Origin: Pigoraptor vietnamica
Lineage: Eukaryota > Opisthokonta > Filasterea
Assembly (NCBI GenBank): GCA_943704525.1
Contig: CALSCQ010000699.1
Location: 1-11,493, forward strand
Direction: 5' to 3'
DNA length: 11,493 bases
The notes below the pieces were generated by a model. The model made no database searches, was not told where the DNA came from, and was given only the letters and a program-made list of their open reading frames with translations. Of the stretch, positions 1 to 8,099 are shown in pieces. A program made the position numbers and the translations under genes. How positions within the stretch are numbered: position 1 is the first letter of the stretch; each line of letters starts with the position of its first letter.

Positions 1-114
1 TGATTGCCCCCATCGAATTTCACGGCTGATAATTTGATTTCTGATTAAAAATGAAAAAAAGTACGAAAATTTTCCAAATCAATTGGAAGCTACATGCCCC
101 CTATTAGCGCCCTT

Positions 115-199
115 GCTGCAGTGGCGCAGCGGGGAAGTTCGATCTTCGACTTTTTGAAAGTCGTGGGTTCGATTCCCGGATGGCACGTTGGCCATTTTT
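115..199 (+). other. tRNA-like Pol III element, degenerate (tRNA pseudogene or SINE head)
   Basis: Positions 122-133 match the A-box consensus TRGCNNAGYNGG at every base, and 166-176 match the B-box GGTTCGANTCC exactly. A run of five T at 195-199 would stop RNA polymerase III. The span from 115 to 187 is 73 nt, the length of a tRNA. The fold is poor, however. Acceptor strands gctgcag (115-121) and atggcac (180-186) pair at only three of seven positions, and the T stem has a G-G mismatch. The only good anticodon-like hairpin (147-163, five pairs around a loop ttttgaa that would read UUG, Gln) sits too close to the T arm. I therefore read it as a tRNA-derived relic or a small Pol III RNA, not a working tRNA. 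The A-rich, GC-poor 1-114 before it holds no gene that I can see. Confidence 0.4.
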
Positions 200-457
200 A
201 GCGATCGTGTGTTGCCCCCACACGGTGCGCGCTACAAAACTTTAGAAGGGTGGCGTGGCGACTGCCGTACAAAAGTCCATCTCGGTTTGTTGCGCTGTGT
301 TTGTGTTGTGCTGGGCGCCTCTGTGGCGTGCGTGTGGGTGTGCGTGTGTTGTACACGTGTGCTGCGCGACACGTGGGGCTGTGAGGCGTCCTTTTCCCTC
401 AGTCGCTTGAGCATTGGCGCTGTGTGTGTGGTTCACGCACACTGCGGGCTTTGAACC
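200..457 (+). promoter_or_regulatory. 5' flank and probable promoter of the SCYL1-like gene
   Basis: This 258-nt stretch separates the Pol III-like element from the SCYL1 start. It is rich in alternating GT (about 290-360), a purine-pyrimidine alternation that is low in coding signal. Two E-box hexamers CACGTG lie at 354-359 and 370-375, 83-104 nt before the ATG. The start codon context is aaccATGG, a good eukaryotic initiation context. There is no clear TATA box. Short open frames across this stretch show no protein family features, so I treat it as untranslated. Confidence 0.45.
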
Positions 458-3400
458 ATGGGGCAGACGCAGGCGAAAGAGTTTCCGTACGCCATTGGCG
501 AGCGCGTGTCGGGCGACCCGGACGCGCTGTGGGCCATGCACGACGGCACCGCGAAGTCAGATGGCGCGCCGGTGACCATTTTTGCCTTTGACGCCGCCGC
601 GCGACAGGACCGCCTTGCCGCCGCGCGCAACGCCTTCAAGCGCCTGAAGACGATGCGCCACCCGTGCATACTCCGCTTCATTGACGGCGTGGAACTCCCC
701 ACAACCATCTACATGGTCACGGAGCACGTGCGCCCGCTGCCCGTGGCCCTGCGCGCTTCGGACGCGAACGAGCGCACGGCAGAAGCGGCGGCGGCGTGGG
801 GACTTCACCAACTGGCGCGTGCCCTCTCATTCCTGAACGGGGACTGCAAGGCGATTCACGGCGACGTGTGCCCGTGGAGCGTCTTTGTCGACCGCAGCGG
901 CGAGTGGAAGCTGGGCGGGTTCGACGCGATGGCGGGACCAGAGGAAGAGTGCGACTTTGGGCTCATTCCCGCTCACATGCGCTACCGTGCGCCCGAAATA
1001 GCGCGGCAAGGACGAGCGAACCGTCGTAATGCACCGCACGCGCCGGACGCGTGGGGTCTTGCGACGGTGATATGGGAGACGTTCAACGGCCCGTTGGATC
1101 GCGCCGAGGCAATGTCGGACGCAGGGCGGATTCCGCGTTCGCTCGTGCCGCGCTTTCGCGACCTCAGTGCGCCGAATGCGCGCGCGCGTGCGTCGGCGGC
1201 GCAGTTCCTTCGCGACGCGATGCAGGAGAGCGGCTTTCTGCGCAACCCGTTTGTCGAGGCGTCGCAGTTTTTGGAGGAGCTGCAGATCAAGGAGCCCGGG
1301 GAAAAGGCCGACTTTTTCCGACGGCTGCCCGACATGATGGACGCCTTCCCGCCGGACGCGTGCAGGCACAAGTACTTCCCGCTGCTCATTGGTGCGATCG
1401 AGTTTGGCGCGGGCGGATCGCAGGCGCTGACGTCGCTGCTGAAGGCGGCCAAGTGGGTCTCGGGCGACGAGTACGAGCGCAAGGTCGTGCCGGTGGTCGT
1501 GCGGCTGTTCTCGAGCACGGACCGCGCGCTTCGCATGCAGCTGCTGCAGCACATTGACCAGTACGGCGAGCACCTGAAGCCGGCGGTGGTGGACCAGCAG
1601 GTGTTCCCGCAGGTCATGAACGGGTTCGCGGACGCGTCCCCAGTGCTCCGCGAGCAGACGGTCAAGTCGATGATTGCGCTGGCGCCGAAGCTGTCCGAGC
1701 GCACGATCAACAACCACCTGCTGCGCAACTTTGCGAAGCTGCAGATGGACGAGGAGCCCGGCATCCGCACCAACACGACGATATGCCTGGGGAAGATTGC
1801 GCCGCACTTCAGCGACGTGGTGGGTGCCATGCGGCATTGTGTGGCATTGTGTGCGAGGGATGCAAGCGGAGTGTGACACTGCTTGTTTCGTCACAGACGA
1901 GGAAAAAGGTGCTCATTCCCGCGTTTCTGCGCGCGATGCGGGACCCATTCCCGCCGGCGCGCTCTGCGGGCATCCTGTCCCTCGGTGCGTTGCGTGATTG
2001 TTCAACTGCCCGAATTGCACCCTCCTGGTTGTCTTCGTCTGCGTGCCTCTCAGTTCGGCCTTTGGCCTACAGTCGCCAGCCACTCTGACACTCAAACTGG
2101 TATACTGCCGTTCAGTCGCCACGCAGCAGTTCTACGGCAGCGACGACATTGCCACCAAGATCGTCCCCTCCCTCGGTCCGATGATGGTTGACCCGGAGCG
2201 CGACGTGCGTAACCACGCGTTCAGCGCGCTGAGAGGGTTTATCGCGCGTGTTGAGGCCGGCGCACCCGAGGCAAATGGAACGCACGCCGCCGCCGGATCG
2301 TCTGCGCAGTCGGGTGCCGCTGGCGGCGCTGCCGACGCGCAGCAGGGGTGGGCTGGCTGGGCGTACAGCAGCGTGAACCTTGTTGCGAAGAAGCTCATTT
2401 CGTCGCGCACGGGCTCGGAGGGGGGCGCGGCAGCTGGCCCCACGGGGGCGCCGACTGGGGAGCCTGCCCGCCCGCCATCGGCGCAGCGCGCGTCGTCCTC
2501 GGATCACGTGACAACGCCGCGAACGGAGGCGCCGAGCCGGAACACGTCGTCACACGCGAACATGACGTCTGCGCAAGAAAATGCGGTGCTTGCGGCGCTC
2601 GAACGTCCAGACACATTCGGCGCTGGACGGCCCAAGGCAGAACCGGAGGAGTCGTGGGAAGGGGGCGACTGGGACAGCGGCTGGGACGCGTCGGCACCAA
2701 AGGTTCGCTTGTGTGTGGACTTCCTGTTAGCGCCGCACATGCTAACTATTTATTGTAGTCACAGGCTCAGGGCCATTCCATGCGTGCGAGTGAGAAGGCC
2801 GCGGCAGACGATGGATGGGACAACGACAGTTGGGGTCAGTGAAGGCATGCGTGCGATTGGTCGATGTTTGTAGCGTTCTTTTTTGTTTCCCATTCTGACA
2901 GTCCCCTTTATGTAATTTCAGAACCGCTGGAGGACACACCGGCACCGGCGCCTGCACCGAAGCAGCCCACACGCGCGGCCGCCTCCGATGCGCGCACGTC
3001 TTCCGCGCCCATGCGTCTTGGCCCAGCAACGCCGCAGTCACAGCAGGCGCACCCGCAGACACAGACGCAGACGCAGACGCAGCGACCGCCATGTGCGACT
3101 GCGGCGCCACCAGCGACGGCAGTGGCATCGCGCACGTCGACGGCGGCACCGCAGCCGATCAACTGGGCGGCCACTGTGCCATCTGGTGCGTCGTCGTGGG
3201 GTGATGCGCCGTGGGACTCGCCGGCCGATGCACCAAAGAGCAGCCACACCGCTGCTGCGAGTGGCAAGCCCGCGGCCGCCGCCAAGAAGACGGAGGGCAG
3301 TGGCTGGGACGACGCGGACGATGACGGCGGTTGGGACTCTGCGCCCGTGAAGAAGGCGAGCGCTGTGAGCGTGTCGCAGAGTGCAGCTCGTCCTTCACAG

Positions 3401-3673
3401 CAGCCTGGGTCTGCGTCGGCGCCCATGTCGTCCGTGCCATCGCGTGGTTCGACTGGCAGCGGCACGCACGCACCAGCGGCATCACAAGGGGGCGACGGGT
3501 GGGGAGATTGGGGCGACGACGGCGCAGACGGTGGCGCGGGGGATGGGGACAAGGCAGAGGCTGCTCGTCGCCGTGCCGAGGAACGGAGACAGCGACAACT
3601 TGCGCAGCGCGAAGAGAGAGCGCGCGCGGCGCCGAAGAAGGCCGGGCTTGGTGCTGTCCGGATGGGGACGTGA
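458..3673 (+). CDS. SCYL1: SCY1-like pseudokinase (SCYL1/NTK type), five exons
   Basis: SCYL1 family proteins are catalytically dead kinases with HEAT repeats that act in Golgi-ER COPI traffic. Exons: 458-1819, 1897-1984, 2116-2702, 2765-2834, 2922-3673 (952 aa; acceptor 2758 instead of 2764 adds two residues). All junctions are GT-AG and keep frame. Residues about 8-290 form the pseudokinase. The VAIK lysine position reads VTIF (39-42), HRD is HGD (134-136), DFG is GFD (154-156), and APE remains (178-180). HEAT-like helices follow to about residue 520. DPFPPARSAG, coded just after intron 1, is a family signature. Residues 520-910 are low complexity with Trp-acidic patches (661-679, 691-702, 793-802, 830-842, 894-903). 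A basic coiled-coil-like tail (914-940) ends in RMGT. Human SCYL1 ends in a dibasic RKLD-type signal, which is absent here. The start has a good initiation context. The gene converges on the decarboxylase, 118 nt away. Family assignment is firm; the N-terminus and acceptor 3 are less certain. Confidence 0.93.
2703..2764 (+). other. SCYL1 intron 3 with tandem 3' splice sites
   Basis: Donor gttcgc at 2703, a branch-like gctaact at 2741-2747, then two candidate acceptors 6 nt apart: tgtag ending at 2758 and cacag ending at 2764. Both are in the same phase, so the choice adds or removes two residues (Ser-Gln) ahead of the acidic Trp patch. The first AG is 13 nt from the branch-like A, so either could be used. 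Confidence 0.6.
3055..3082 (+). repeat. Coding hexanucleotide microsatellite (cagacg)n
   Basis: Just over four units of a 6-nt repeat inside the last SCYL1 exon encode a (Thr-Gln)n run at about residues 748-756. Because the unit is a multiple of three, changes in copy number keep the reading frame. The run lies in the disordered linker, away from the pseudokinase and HEAT domains. Confidence 0.8.
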
Positions 3674-3685
3674 GGCTTTTGCCAC

Positions 3686-3691
3686 ATTAAA
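3686..3691 (+). terminator. Probable poly(A) signal of SCYL1
   Basis: ATTAAA, the commonest variant of AATAAA, begins 13 nt after the SCYL1 stop. It is the only such hexamer on this strand in the 118-nt space before the convergent decarboxylase stop. The 3' UTR would be very short, in line with the compact layout. Confidence 0.5.
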
Positions 3692-3780
3692 GTGCGCGAT
3701 TGCCTTGTGTCATGCGGGTGACTCAGTACGCGATGTTGGCACGAGGCTTGCAGCAAGCAAAAATCGCTCAAGAAGAGGGC

Positions 3781-3786
3781 TGTATT
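3781..3786 (-). terminator. Possible poly(A) signal of the decarboxylase
   Basis: On the minus strand this reads AATACA, a weak variant poly(A) hexamer, only about 6 nt after the decarboxylase stop codon. No better hexamer is visible on that strand before SCYL1 begins. The two convergent transcripts therefore have about 118 nt in which to end, and their 3' ends may overlap. Confidence 0.25.
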
Positions 3787-3791
3787 GGCAT

Positions 3792-5736
3792 TCATTCCGT
3801 GAGGCCGAGCGTACGCACGCCCAGGCGGAGGTCGTCGACGAGATGGTTCACGTGCTCCTTGTGTGTGGCATACGACAAGATGCACACGCGGATGGTGAAG
3901 AGTCCAGACACCGTCACGGGGAAGAGCAGCACGTGCTGCCGCTTGTTAACAAACTCCATCAGCGCCGTCGTCTGCCGCCGGCACTGCGTCACGCCATCGG
4001 CATCCCGGTGGTCCGCGGGACACGTGCACGGCGAACCAACAACGCCCGTCGAGCCGGCACCGCGCAGGTGCGGGCACACGACGCGGAACGTGACGATGCT
4101 CATGTAGGGCTCGGTGACGAGCTCGATGGCCGGGATGGTGCGAAGCTCGGCGGCGAGGTAGCGCGCGAGGCGCAGCTTCTCGCTCAGCACGGCACCGAAG
4201 GCGTCTGCGCCAAACAGCACCATCGGGAACCATATGCGCATGCCGCGGGGCTCGCGCGTCTGCTCGGGCGAGATTTCGGCAATGTCGACCGTGCCGTTAA
4301 TGAAATCAAAGGGCGCGGGTGCCTGGAGGTACGCCTGCACGGACGACACAAAGGGCGGGAGACATCAGACACGGCACACACGGCGCAGAGTGCGTAGTCC
4401 GTTCTGCTGACTGGACACACAGAGTCGATGGGTTGTCACTCACCGCTCGTTCGTGGCCAAACGACCCGCGGAGCACGTCCACGTGGCGCGTGAGGAAAAG
4501 GCCGACGGCGGGCGGAAGGAACAGCGACTTGTGTGCATCCAATGACACGGAGTTCGCCGTCTCAATTCCTGCGGCGAAATGGATATGACACAGTCAACAC
4601 GGCTCCGTGCACTCGTTTGACAAACTGCTTTTCGTGCAAAAGACGCACCCGCCAAGAGCTCCTTGCCCTCCTTCGAGAGCACAAAGAAGCCGCCGTACGC
4701 GCCGTCCACGTGCACCCAGCAGCCAAAATCGTCCGCAACCGCTCGAATCCCCTTGAAATCGTCAATGGCGCCACTCACGACGCTCCCCGCGCTCGCAAGG
4801 ACGACAAGGGGCACGAACCCGTCCGCGACGTCTACCTCCATTGCCCGGCGCAGTTCGTCCGGGCACATGGCGTGTTGTGCGTTGACAGGGATTCGGCGCA
4901 GGTTCGCGGGGGGGATGCCTGCGAGCCGCATGCCCTTCGACACCGAGCAGTGGACCTCCTCGCTTGCATACACGGAGCAGCGGCGGAGATCTGTCTGGGG
5001 GTCTGCGGCAATGCGCGCGTCGCGGCCGCACACGATGCCGGCCCAGTTGCCCTGCGAGCCGCCCGTCGAGACGAACCCAAACGACGTCTCGCGGGGAAAA
5101 CCGACGGCCTCGCACATCCAGAGCACGACGTCCGACTCCATGCGGGCAAGGTGCGGCGCGCACTGGTGATACGACGAGAAGAGGAGCATGCCGCGCGCGA
5201 CAATGTCGGGGGCGATCGACTGGAGGATGCCGCCTGTCGGCATGAAGCACATGGCGCCGGGATGCCGCGGGTTGCGACCAGACGCGCTCATCTGTTCAAC
5301 CGTCTGCGCAAACAACTCGGCCGCCGGCAGCGACGACGGCGCGCGCGGAAGGTGCGGGCGGCGCACGGAGTCGAGGGCATCCTGCACCGACCCTGTAACA
5401 GCCGGCGCCAGTTAGGGCAATTGCGATGTAACGGTGTTCGCAATTCTCACCGCCTAGCATGACAACGCAGAACGACTAACGCACGCTGCGCACTCGATGT
5501 AGCGTGACTCATCACAGTCACTCACCGTTAATCTCGAGCAACGGAGGGCGGTCCTCATCGAAAATTTTGCGGACTAGGTGGTCACAAGCGCTGTGCAAAA
5601 GCACCAGTGCCTCATCGCGATTGAGATCGAACGGAGTCCCCGAGGGAAACTCGTTGTCAAGGGCCTTGAGTCCCTTGGTGGGAAGGCTGGTGCTCGCGAC
5701 TGCGGGCGCAGCTTCATATGCCGTGTGCGAAGCCAT
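3792..5736 (-). CDS. PLP-dependent group II decarboxylase, four exons
   Basis: This family (aromatic amino acid, histidine and glutamate decarboxylases) removes CO2 from an amino acid using pyridoxal phosphate. Exons on the minus strand: 5736-5526, 5392-4649, 4568-4444, 4334-3792 (540 aa). Donors are GTGAGT, GTGCGT and GTGAGT, all acceptors are CAG, and the phases are 1, 1 and 0. Landmarks: STGGSQGN at 179-186 for phosphate binding, His218 expected to stack on the PLP ring, HVDGAYGG with Asp300 pairing with the pyridine nitrogen, and SLDAHK with Lys332 as the Schiff-base lysine. Intron 2 falls 14 codons before that lysine. The PRGMRIWFP motif in the last exon is typical of the family's C-terminal domain. 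The length is normal and no signal peptide is evident, so it is probably cytosolic. Substrate is not assignable. The sequence looks to me closer to the bacterial-type branch than to animal DDC, but that is an impression. Start: the ATG at 5736 opens the first exon. Confidence 0.9.
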
Positions 5737-6000
5737 ACGGCAGTTGCAGACACGCGTGCCAATGGCGGGAAATGGACCACGTGTTGGCGGGAATGGACCC
5801 TCTGCAAGGACAAGAAGAGGCCGTTCAGTCGCTTTGTTTTGGGATGGGTGGGGTGCAGGGCGCGTGGGTGTGTGCGAGTGTCAGTTTGCCAGTGAGTGTC
5901 GGCGAGTGCGCAGCGGGCACTCGTGACCACAGCGCGAATGTGCCGGCCAATTTTCACGCGAATTTCCAAACAAGGCAAGGTGCGGGTCACATGGTCCGCG
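5737..6000 (-). promoter_or_regulatory. Probable promoter of the decarboxylase with CCAAT, E2F-like and E-box motifs
   Basis: Within 23-63 nt of the decarboxylase ATG lie CCAAT (5759-5763), an E2F-like TGGCGGGAAA (5763-5772), an E-box CACGTG (5778-5783) and a second E2F-like TTGGCGGGAA (5784-5793). The two E2F-like motifs belong to an imperfect direct repeat, 5763-5778 and 5785-5799. A second CCAAT is at 5947-5951, next to TTTTCACGCGAA. All are read on the plus strand, and such sites work in either orientation. No TATA box is evident. If the leader is longer than about 25 nt, part of the cluster is transcribed. No coding exon is evident here. Confidence 0.4.
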
Positions 6001-6347
6001 CGGGAAGCGCTGTGATTGGCTGGGGCTGGCGAGTGGATCGACTTGCGTGTGGCACAAGGCGAGCCGAGTGGGACAATTAGCAGTGGACGCAAAAAAAACA
6101 CGAAAAAATAATGGAGAGTTTCAAGTGGCGAACTCCATTGAAAAGTGAAAAAGAAAAAAAATAATTACCGCCGGACAATTTGAACGAGAGAACAGGCCAC
6201 ATGACACGGCTTGCGCTGCGAATAGCTTAATTGAGCTTTTGGGGGCAACGAAGTGGATCGCCCATGCGGCAAAAACGAGTGGACAGAAGACCCTCAGTGC
6301 TTGTGCATAGTTACAGCAATAAAAAGCAACCACAGTCACAGCGCCTT
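6001..6347. other. Intergenic, A-rich, 3' flank of the transporter
   Basis: No gene is supported here. Composition shifts from GC-rich to A-rich between about 6085 and 6170, with A runs at 6091-6098, 6103-6107 and 6153-6160. An imperfect hairpin lies at 6110-6139: aatgga pairs with tccatt, then a two-base bulge, then gtt pairs with aac. On the minus strand this region would hold the transporter 3' UTR, but I find no canonical AATAAA there; the AATAAA at 6319-6324 is on the plus strand. A small hydrophobic open frame just after the transporter stop is rejected below. Confidence 0.5.
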
Positions 6348-7949
6348 TTATCCCTTCTCACTGTCGAGATCGCGGCCCAGCACTAAAAAGTACGTCGCGC
6401 ACGCCCCGAGCACCGCACACAGCGACCCCGTGTACATGGCGATGGTCACGTCGCCCACCGCCTGCACAATATTGCCCATGGCGGCCGACACGATCACCTG
6501 CCCCACAAACTGCATCATGCCGACCACGGCGACGTTGAGCCCGTTGGCACTGCCGTCGCTGCCACGCGCGGTCTCGTACGCAGACAGGCACATGAAGGGC
6601 ATCGTGAAGAGCGCCGAGAACAGCGTGCCCGACAGAAAGCACATCGCAATGGCCACGGGGAGCGACTCGGTCAGCGAAATGACGCCGACGCCCACGAAAA
6701 AGCACAAATAGTAGGTGCAGTAGAGCACGCGCACGCCGGTCCGCGGAACGAGGCGCGATGCGACGATGGACGCAACCACAACGCCCACAGAGTAGGCCGC
6801 CAGCCCAAGCGAGCCGATGCGCACGCCCTCGTCGTACGCGTCGCGCGAAGGGTCGCCTTCGGGCAGGTTCGCGTTGCCCGAGTACAGCACAATCCCCACG
6901 TAGTCGGTGAAAAAGATGACAAACGACAGAAAGGCGATCCAGCCGAGCGCATTCACCATGCAGATGCGCGCAATCGGCCGCGGGAGGTGCCCGATGAACG
7001 CCGCAATGTCCCGCAGGCTCACGTGAGACTGCTGCGGGGCTGCCTCGCCGAGCAGCGGACGCGCCTCCTCGTCCGTGCCGTCGCGCGGCCGGCGCAGCGG
7101 GCGCTCGGGAATACTGCAGAGGGTCGCCGTCGTGCACACAATCGCCACCACCAGCCCGCACACAAACGCCGCGCGCAGTTGCGAGCCCAGCACGCGGCCG
7201 ACGACGCCCCACTCGACGCCACCGGCGACATACCCCAGCGACGCGCCGAAGCCGGCCATGGTCCCGAAGACGCTGTTGCCAAAGTCGTGCTGCTCCGTCG
7301 GGAGGGCGTCAAAGAGGTACGCGCGCAGGGGGCCCATGACCGAATCGCAGCTGAAGTCGAGAAAGAGAACGCCCGCAATGCACAGCGCTACGGACGTCGC
7401 GTGGCTGTTCCCGCCGAGGTGGCGCCCCAGCCACTCGCCGTTCGGAATGAGGAGAAGCCCGATCATTGCCCCCAGCGCCAGCGCAAGGATGAAGGGGCGG
7501 CGGCGGCCCCAGCGCAGCGTGCACCGGTCGCTCGCGTTGCCTATAATGGGCTGCATGATGAGCCCGGCGATGGGTCCCATTGCCCATAGGAGGCTGGAGA
7601 AGCGCTCCGTGATGCTGAGTTCGGCAAAGAGCGGGATGACGTACGCTGTTTCGAGCGAGATGCTGCGGGCAGAAACAAAAGGTGAGATCACAACACACAC
7701 ACACAACGCAAAAGAAAACCCGCCAAAACAATCTTCGAAGGACACGCACCCGAACTGAACGGCAAATACGATCGCGCTCAGGAGAAGTATGCGGCCTGTG
7801 GGGATCGCCTCTCGCGCGTCGGTTCCTACGCGGCTGCACGCAACAACGTCGTCATGTGCGCTTGCGTCGCCCACGGCATGGACGGGCGTGTGGGCGCGCA
7901 CAGGCCCACACTCGCCGTCGCACGCGGCGCCTTCCTCTGCGAGACCCAT
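6348..7949 (-). CDS. SLC45-type MFS sugar/H+ transporter, two exons
   Basis: SLC45 and plant sucrose transporters are 12-helix MFS proteins that carry sucrose or related sugars with protons. Exons on the minus strand: 7949-7750 and 7662-6348 (504 aa), with donor GTGCGT, acceptor GCAG, phase 2. Splicing rebuilds VQFGISLETAY in helix 1, which matches the family. The loop 2-3 signature ASDRCTLRWGRRRPFI (109-124) is diagnostic for SLC45/sucrose carriers, and DFSCDSVMGPLRAYLFD gives the helix 4 region. Strongly hydrophobic segments continue to the end, with a central hydrophilic loop rich in Arg, Asp and Glu between the two six-helix halves. The N-terminal 50 residues are polar and cytosolic. I chose the ATG at 7949 (gccATGG context) over one 39 nt upstream because of its better context. 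The membrane (plasma or vacuolar) and exact sugar are not visible in the sequence. Confidence 0.9.
   Translation of the reverse strand: MGLAEEGAACDGECGPVRAHTPVHAVGDASAHDDVVACSRVGTDAREAIPTGRILLLSAIVFAVQFGCVSFEDCFGGFSFALCVCVVISPFVSARSISLETAYVIPLFAELSITERFSSLLWAMGPIAGLIMQPIIGNASDRCTLRWGRRRPFILALALGAMIGLLLIPNGEWLGRHLGGNSHATSVALCIAGVLFLDFSCDSVMGPLRAYLFDALPTEQHDFGNSVFGTMAGFGASLGYVAGGVEWGVVGRVLGSQLRAAFVCGLVVAIVCTTATLCSIPERPLRRPRDGTDEEARPLLGEAAPQQSHVSLRDIAAFIGHLPRPIARICMVNALGWIAFLSFVIFFTDYVGIVLYSGNANLPEGDPSRDAYDEGVRIGSLGLAAYSVGVVVASIVASRLVPRTGVRVLYCTYYLCFFVGVGVISLTESLPVAIAMCFLSGTLFSALFTMPFMCLSAYETARGSDGSANGLNVAVVGMMQFVGQVIVSAAMGNIVQAVGDVTIAMYTGSLCAVLGACATYFLVLGRDLDSEKG
7663..7749 (-). other. Frame-preserving 87-nt intron of the SLC45-like gene
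   Basis: The intron is 87 nt (29 codons) and has no in-frame stop, so unspliced RNA would still encode a full-length protein with 29 extra residues inside helix 1. The added stretch is itself hydrophobic in its middle (about FSFALCVCVVI). Splicing is still the better model, because joining the exons restores the conserved helix 1 sequence and the GTGCGT and CAG sites are good. Confidence 0.7.
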
Positions 7950-8099
7950 GGCACACACGCGCACGCTGGTGTTCAAACGCAAGCACACTTCAATATTGGC
8001 TGGTCACGTGATCGGTTGATGTGGCAAGAGCCAAGGCCACCAGATGTTATTGCAAGGCGGACCAGATCCCAGCTGGGCCTAACTGCCGCACCGGCGCGA
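7950..8099 (-). promoter_or_regulatory. 150-nt spacer: TMEM94 3' end and transporter promoter
   Basis: This short stretch must hold the end of the TMEM94-like transcript and the start of the SLC45-like one, both on the minus strand. An AATAAC, a weak poly(A) variant, lies at 8051-8046, about 50 nt after the TMEM94 stop. Closer to the transporter, a CCAAT box is read on the minus strand at 7999-7995, within the palindrome CAATATTG (7991-7998). Beside it is the palindromic E-box TCACGTGA (8004-8011), 55-62 nt before the ATG. The E-box and CCAAT spacing resembles a compact bHLH/NF-Y promoter; this is inference. Confidence 0.4.

Noticed and set aside
115-187. A working tRNA-Gln(UUG)
   Set aside because: The UUG-containing hairpin at 147-163 leaves only four bases before the T loop, and the acceptor stem has four mismatches. 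It cannot form a normal cloverleaf.
827-1894. Long open frame (355 codons) on the minus strand across SCYL1 exon 1
   Set aside because: It mirrors the GC-rich third-position bias of the real gene. The protein is Arg/His/Leu-rich with no recognisable domain, and it overlaps a well-supported conserved exon.
2908-3885. 325-codon minus-strand frame across the last SCYL1 exon and the convergent spacer
   Set aside because: Low-complexity antisense of the Ala/Pro/Ser linker and (cagacg)n repeat; no family features.
3381-5462. Long plus-strand open frames (3381-4397, 4533-5462) opposite the decarboxylase
   Set aside because: Arg/His/Ala-rich shadow translations opposite conserved exons. They also cross positions where the minus strand has clear splice sites.
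6121-6339. Small hydrophobic 72-residue frame just after the transporter stop (minus strand)
   Set aside because: It lies in the A-rich 3' flank, and T-rich sense sequence yields hydrophobic residues by composition. There is no separate promoter or conserved motif.
7949-7989. Upstream ATG adding 13 residues to the transporter (start at 7988)
   Set aside because: The ATG at 7949 has a far better context (gccATGG). The extra residues show no targeting feature, and the upstream ATG would overlap the CCAAT-like promoter motif.
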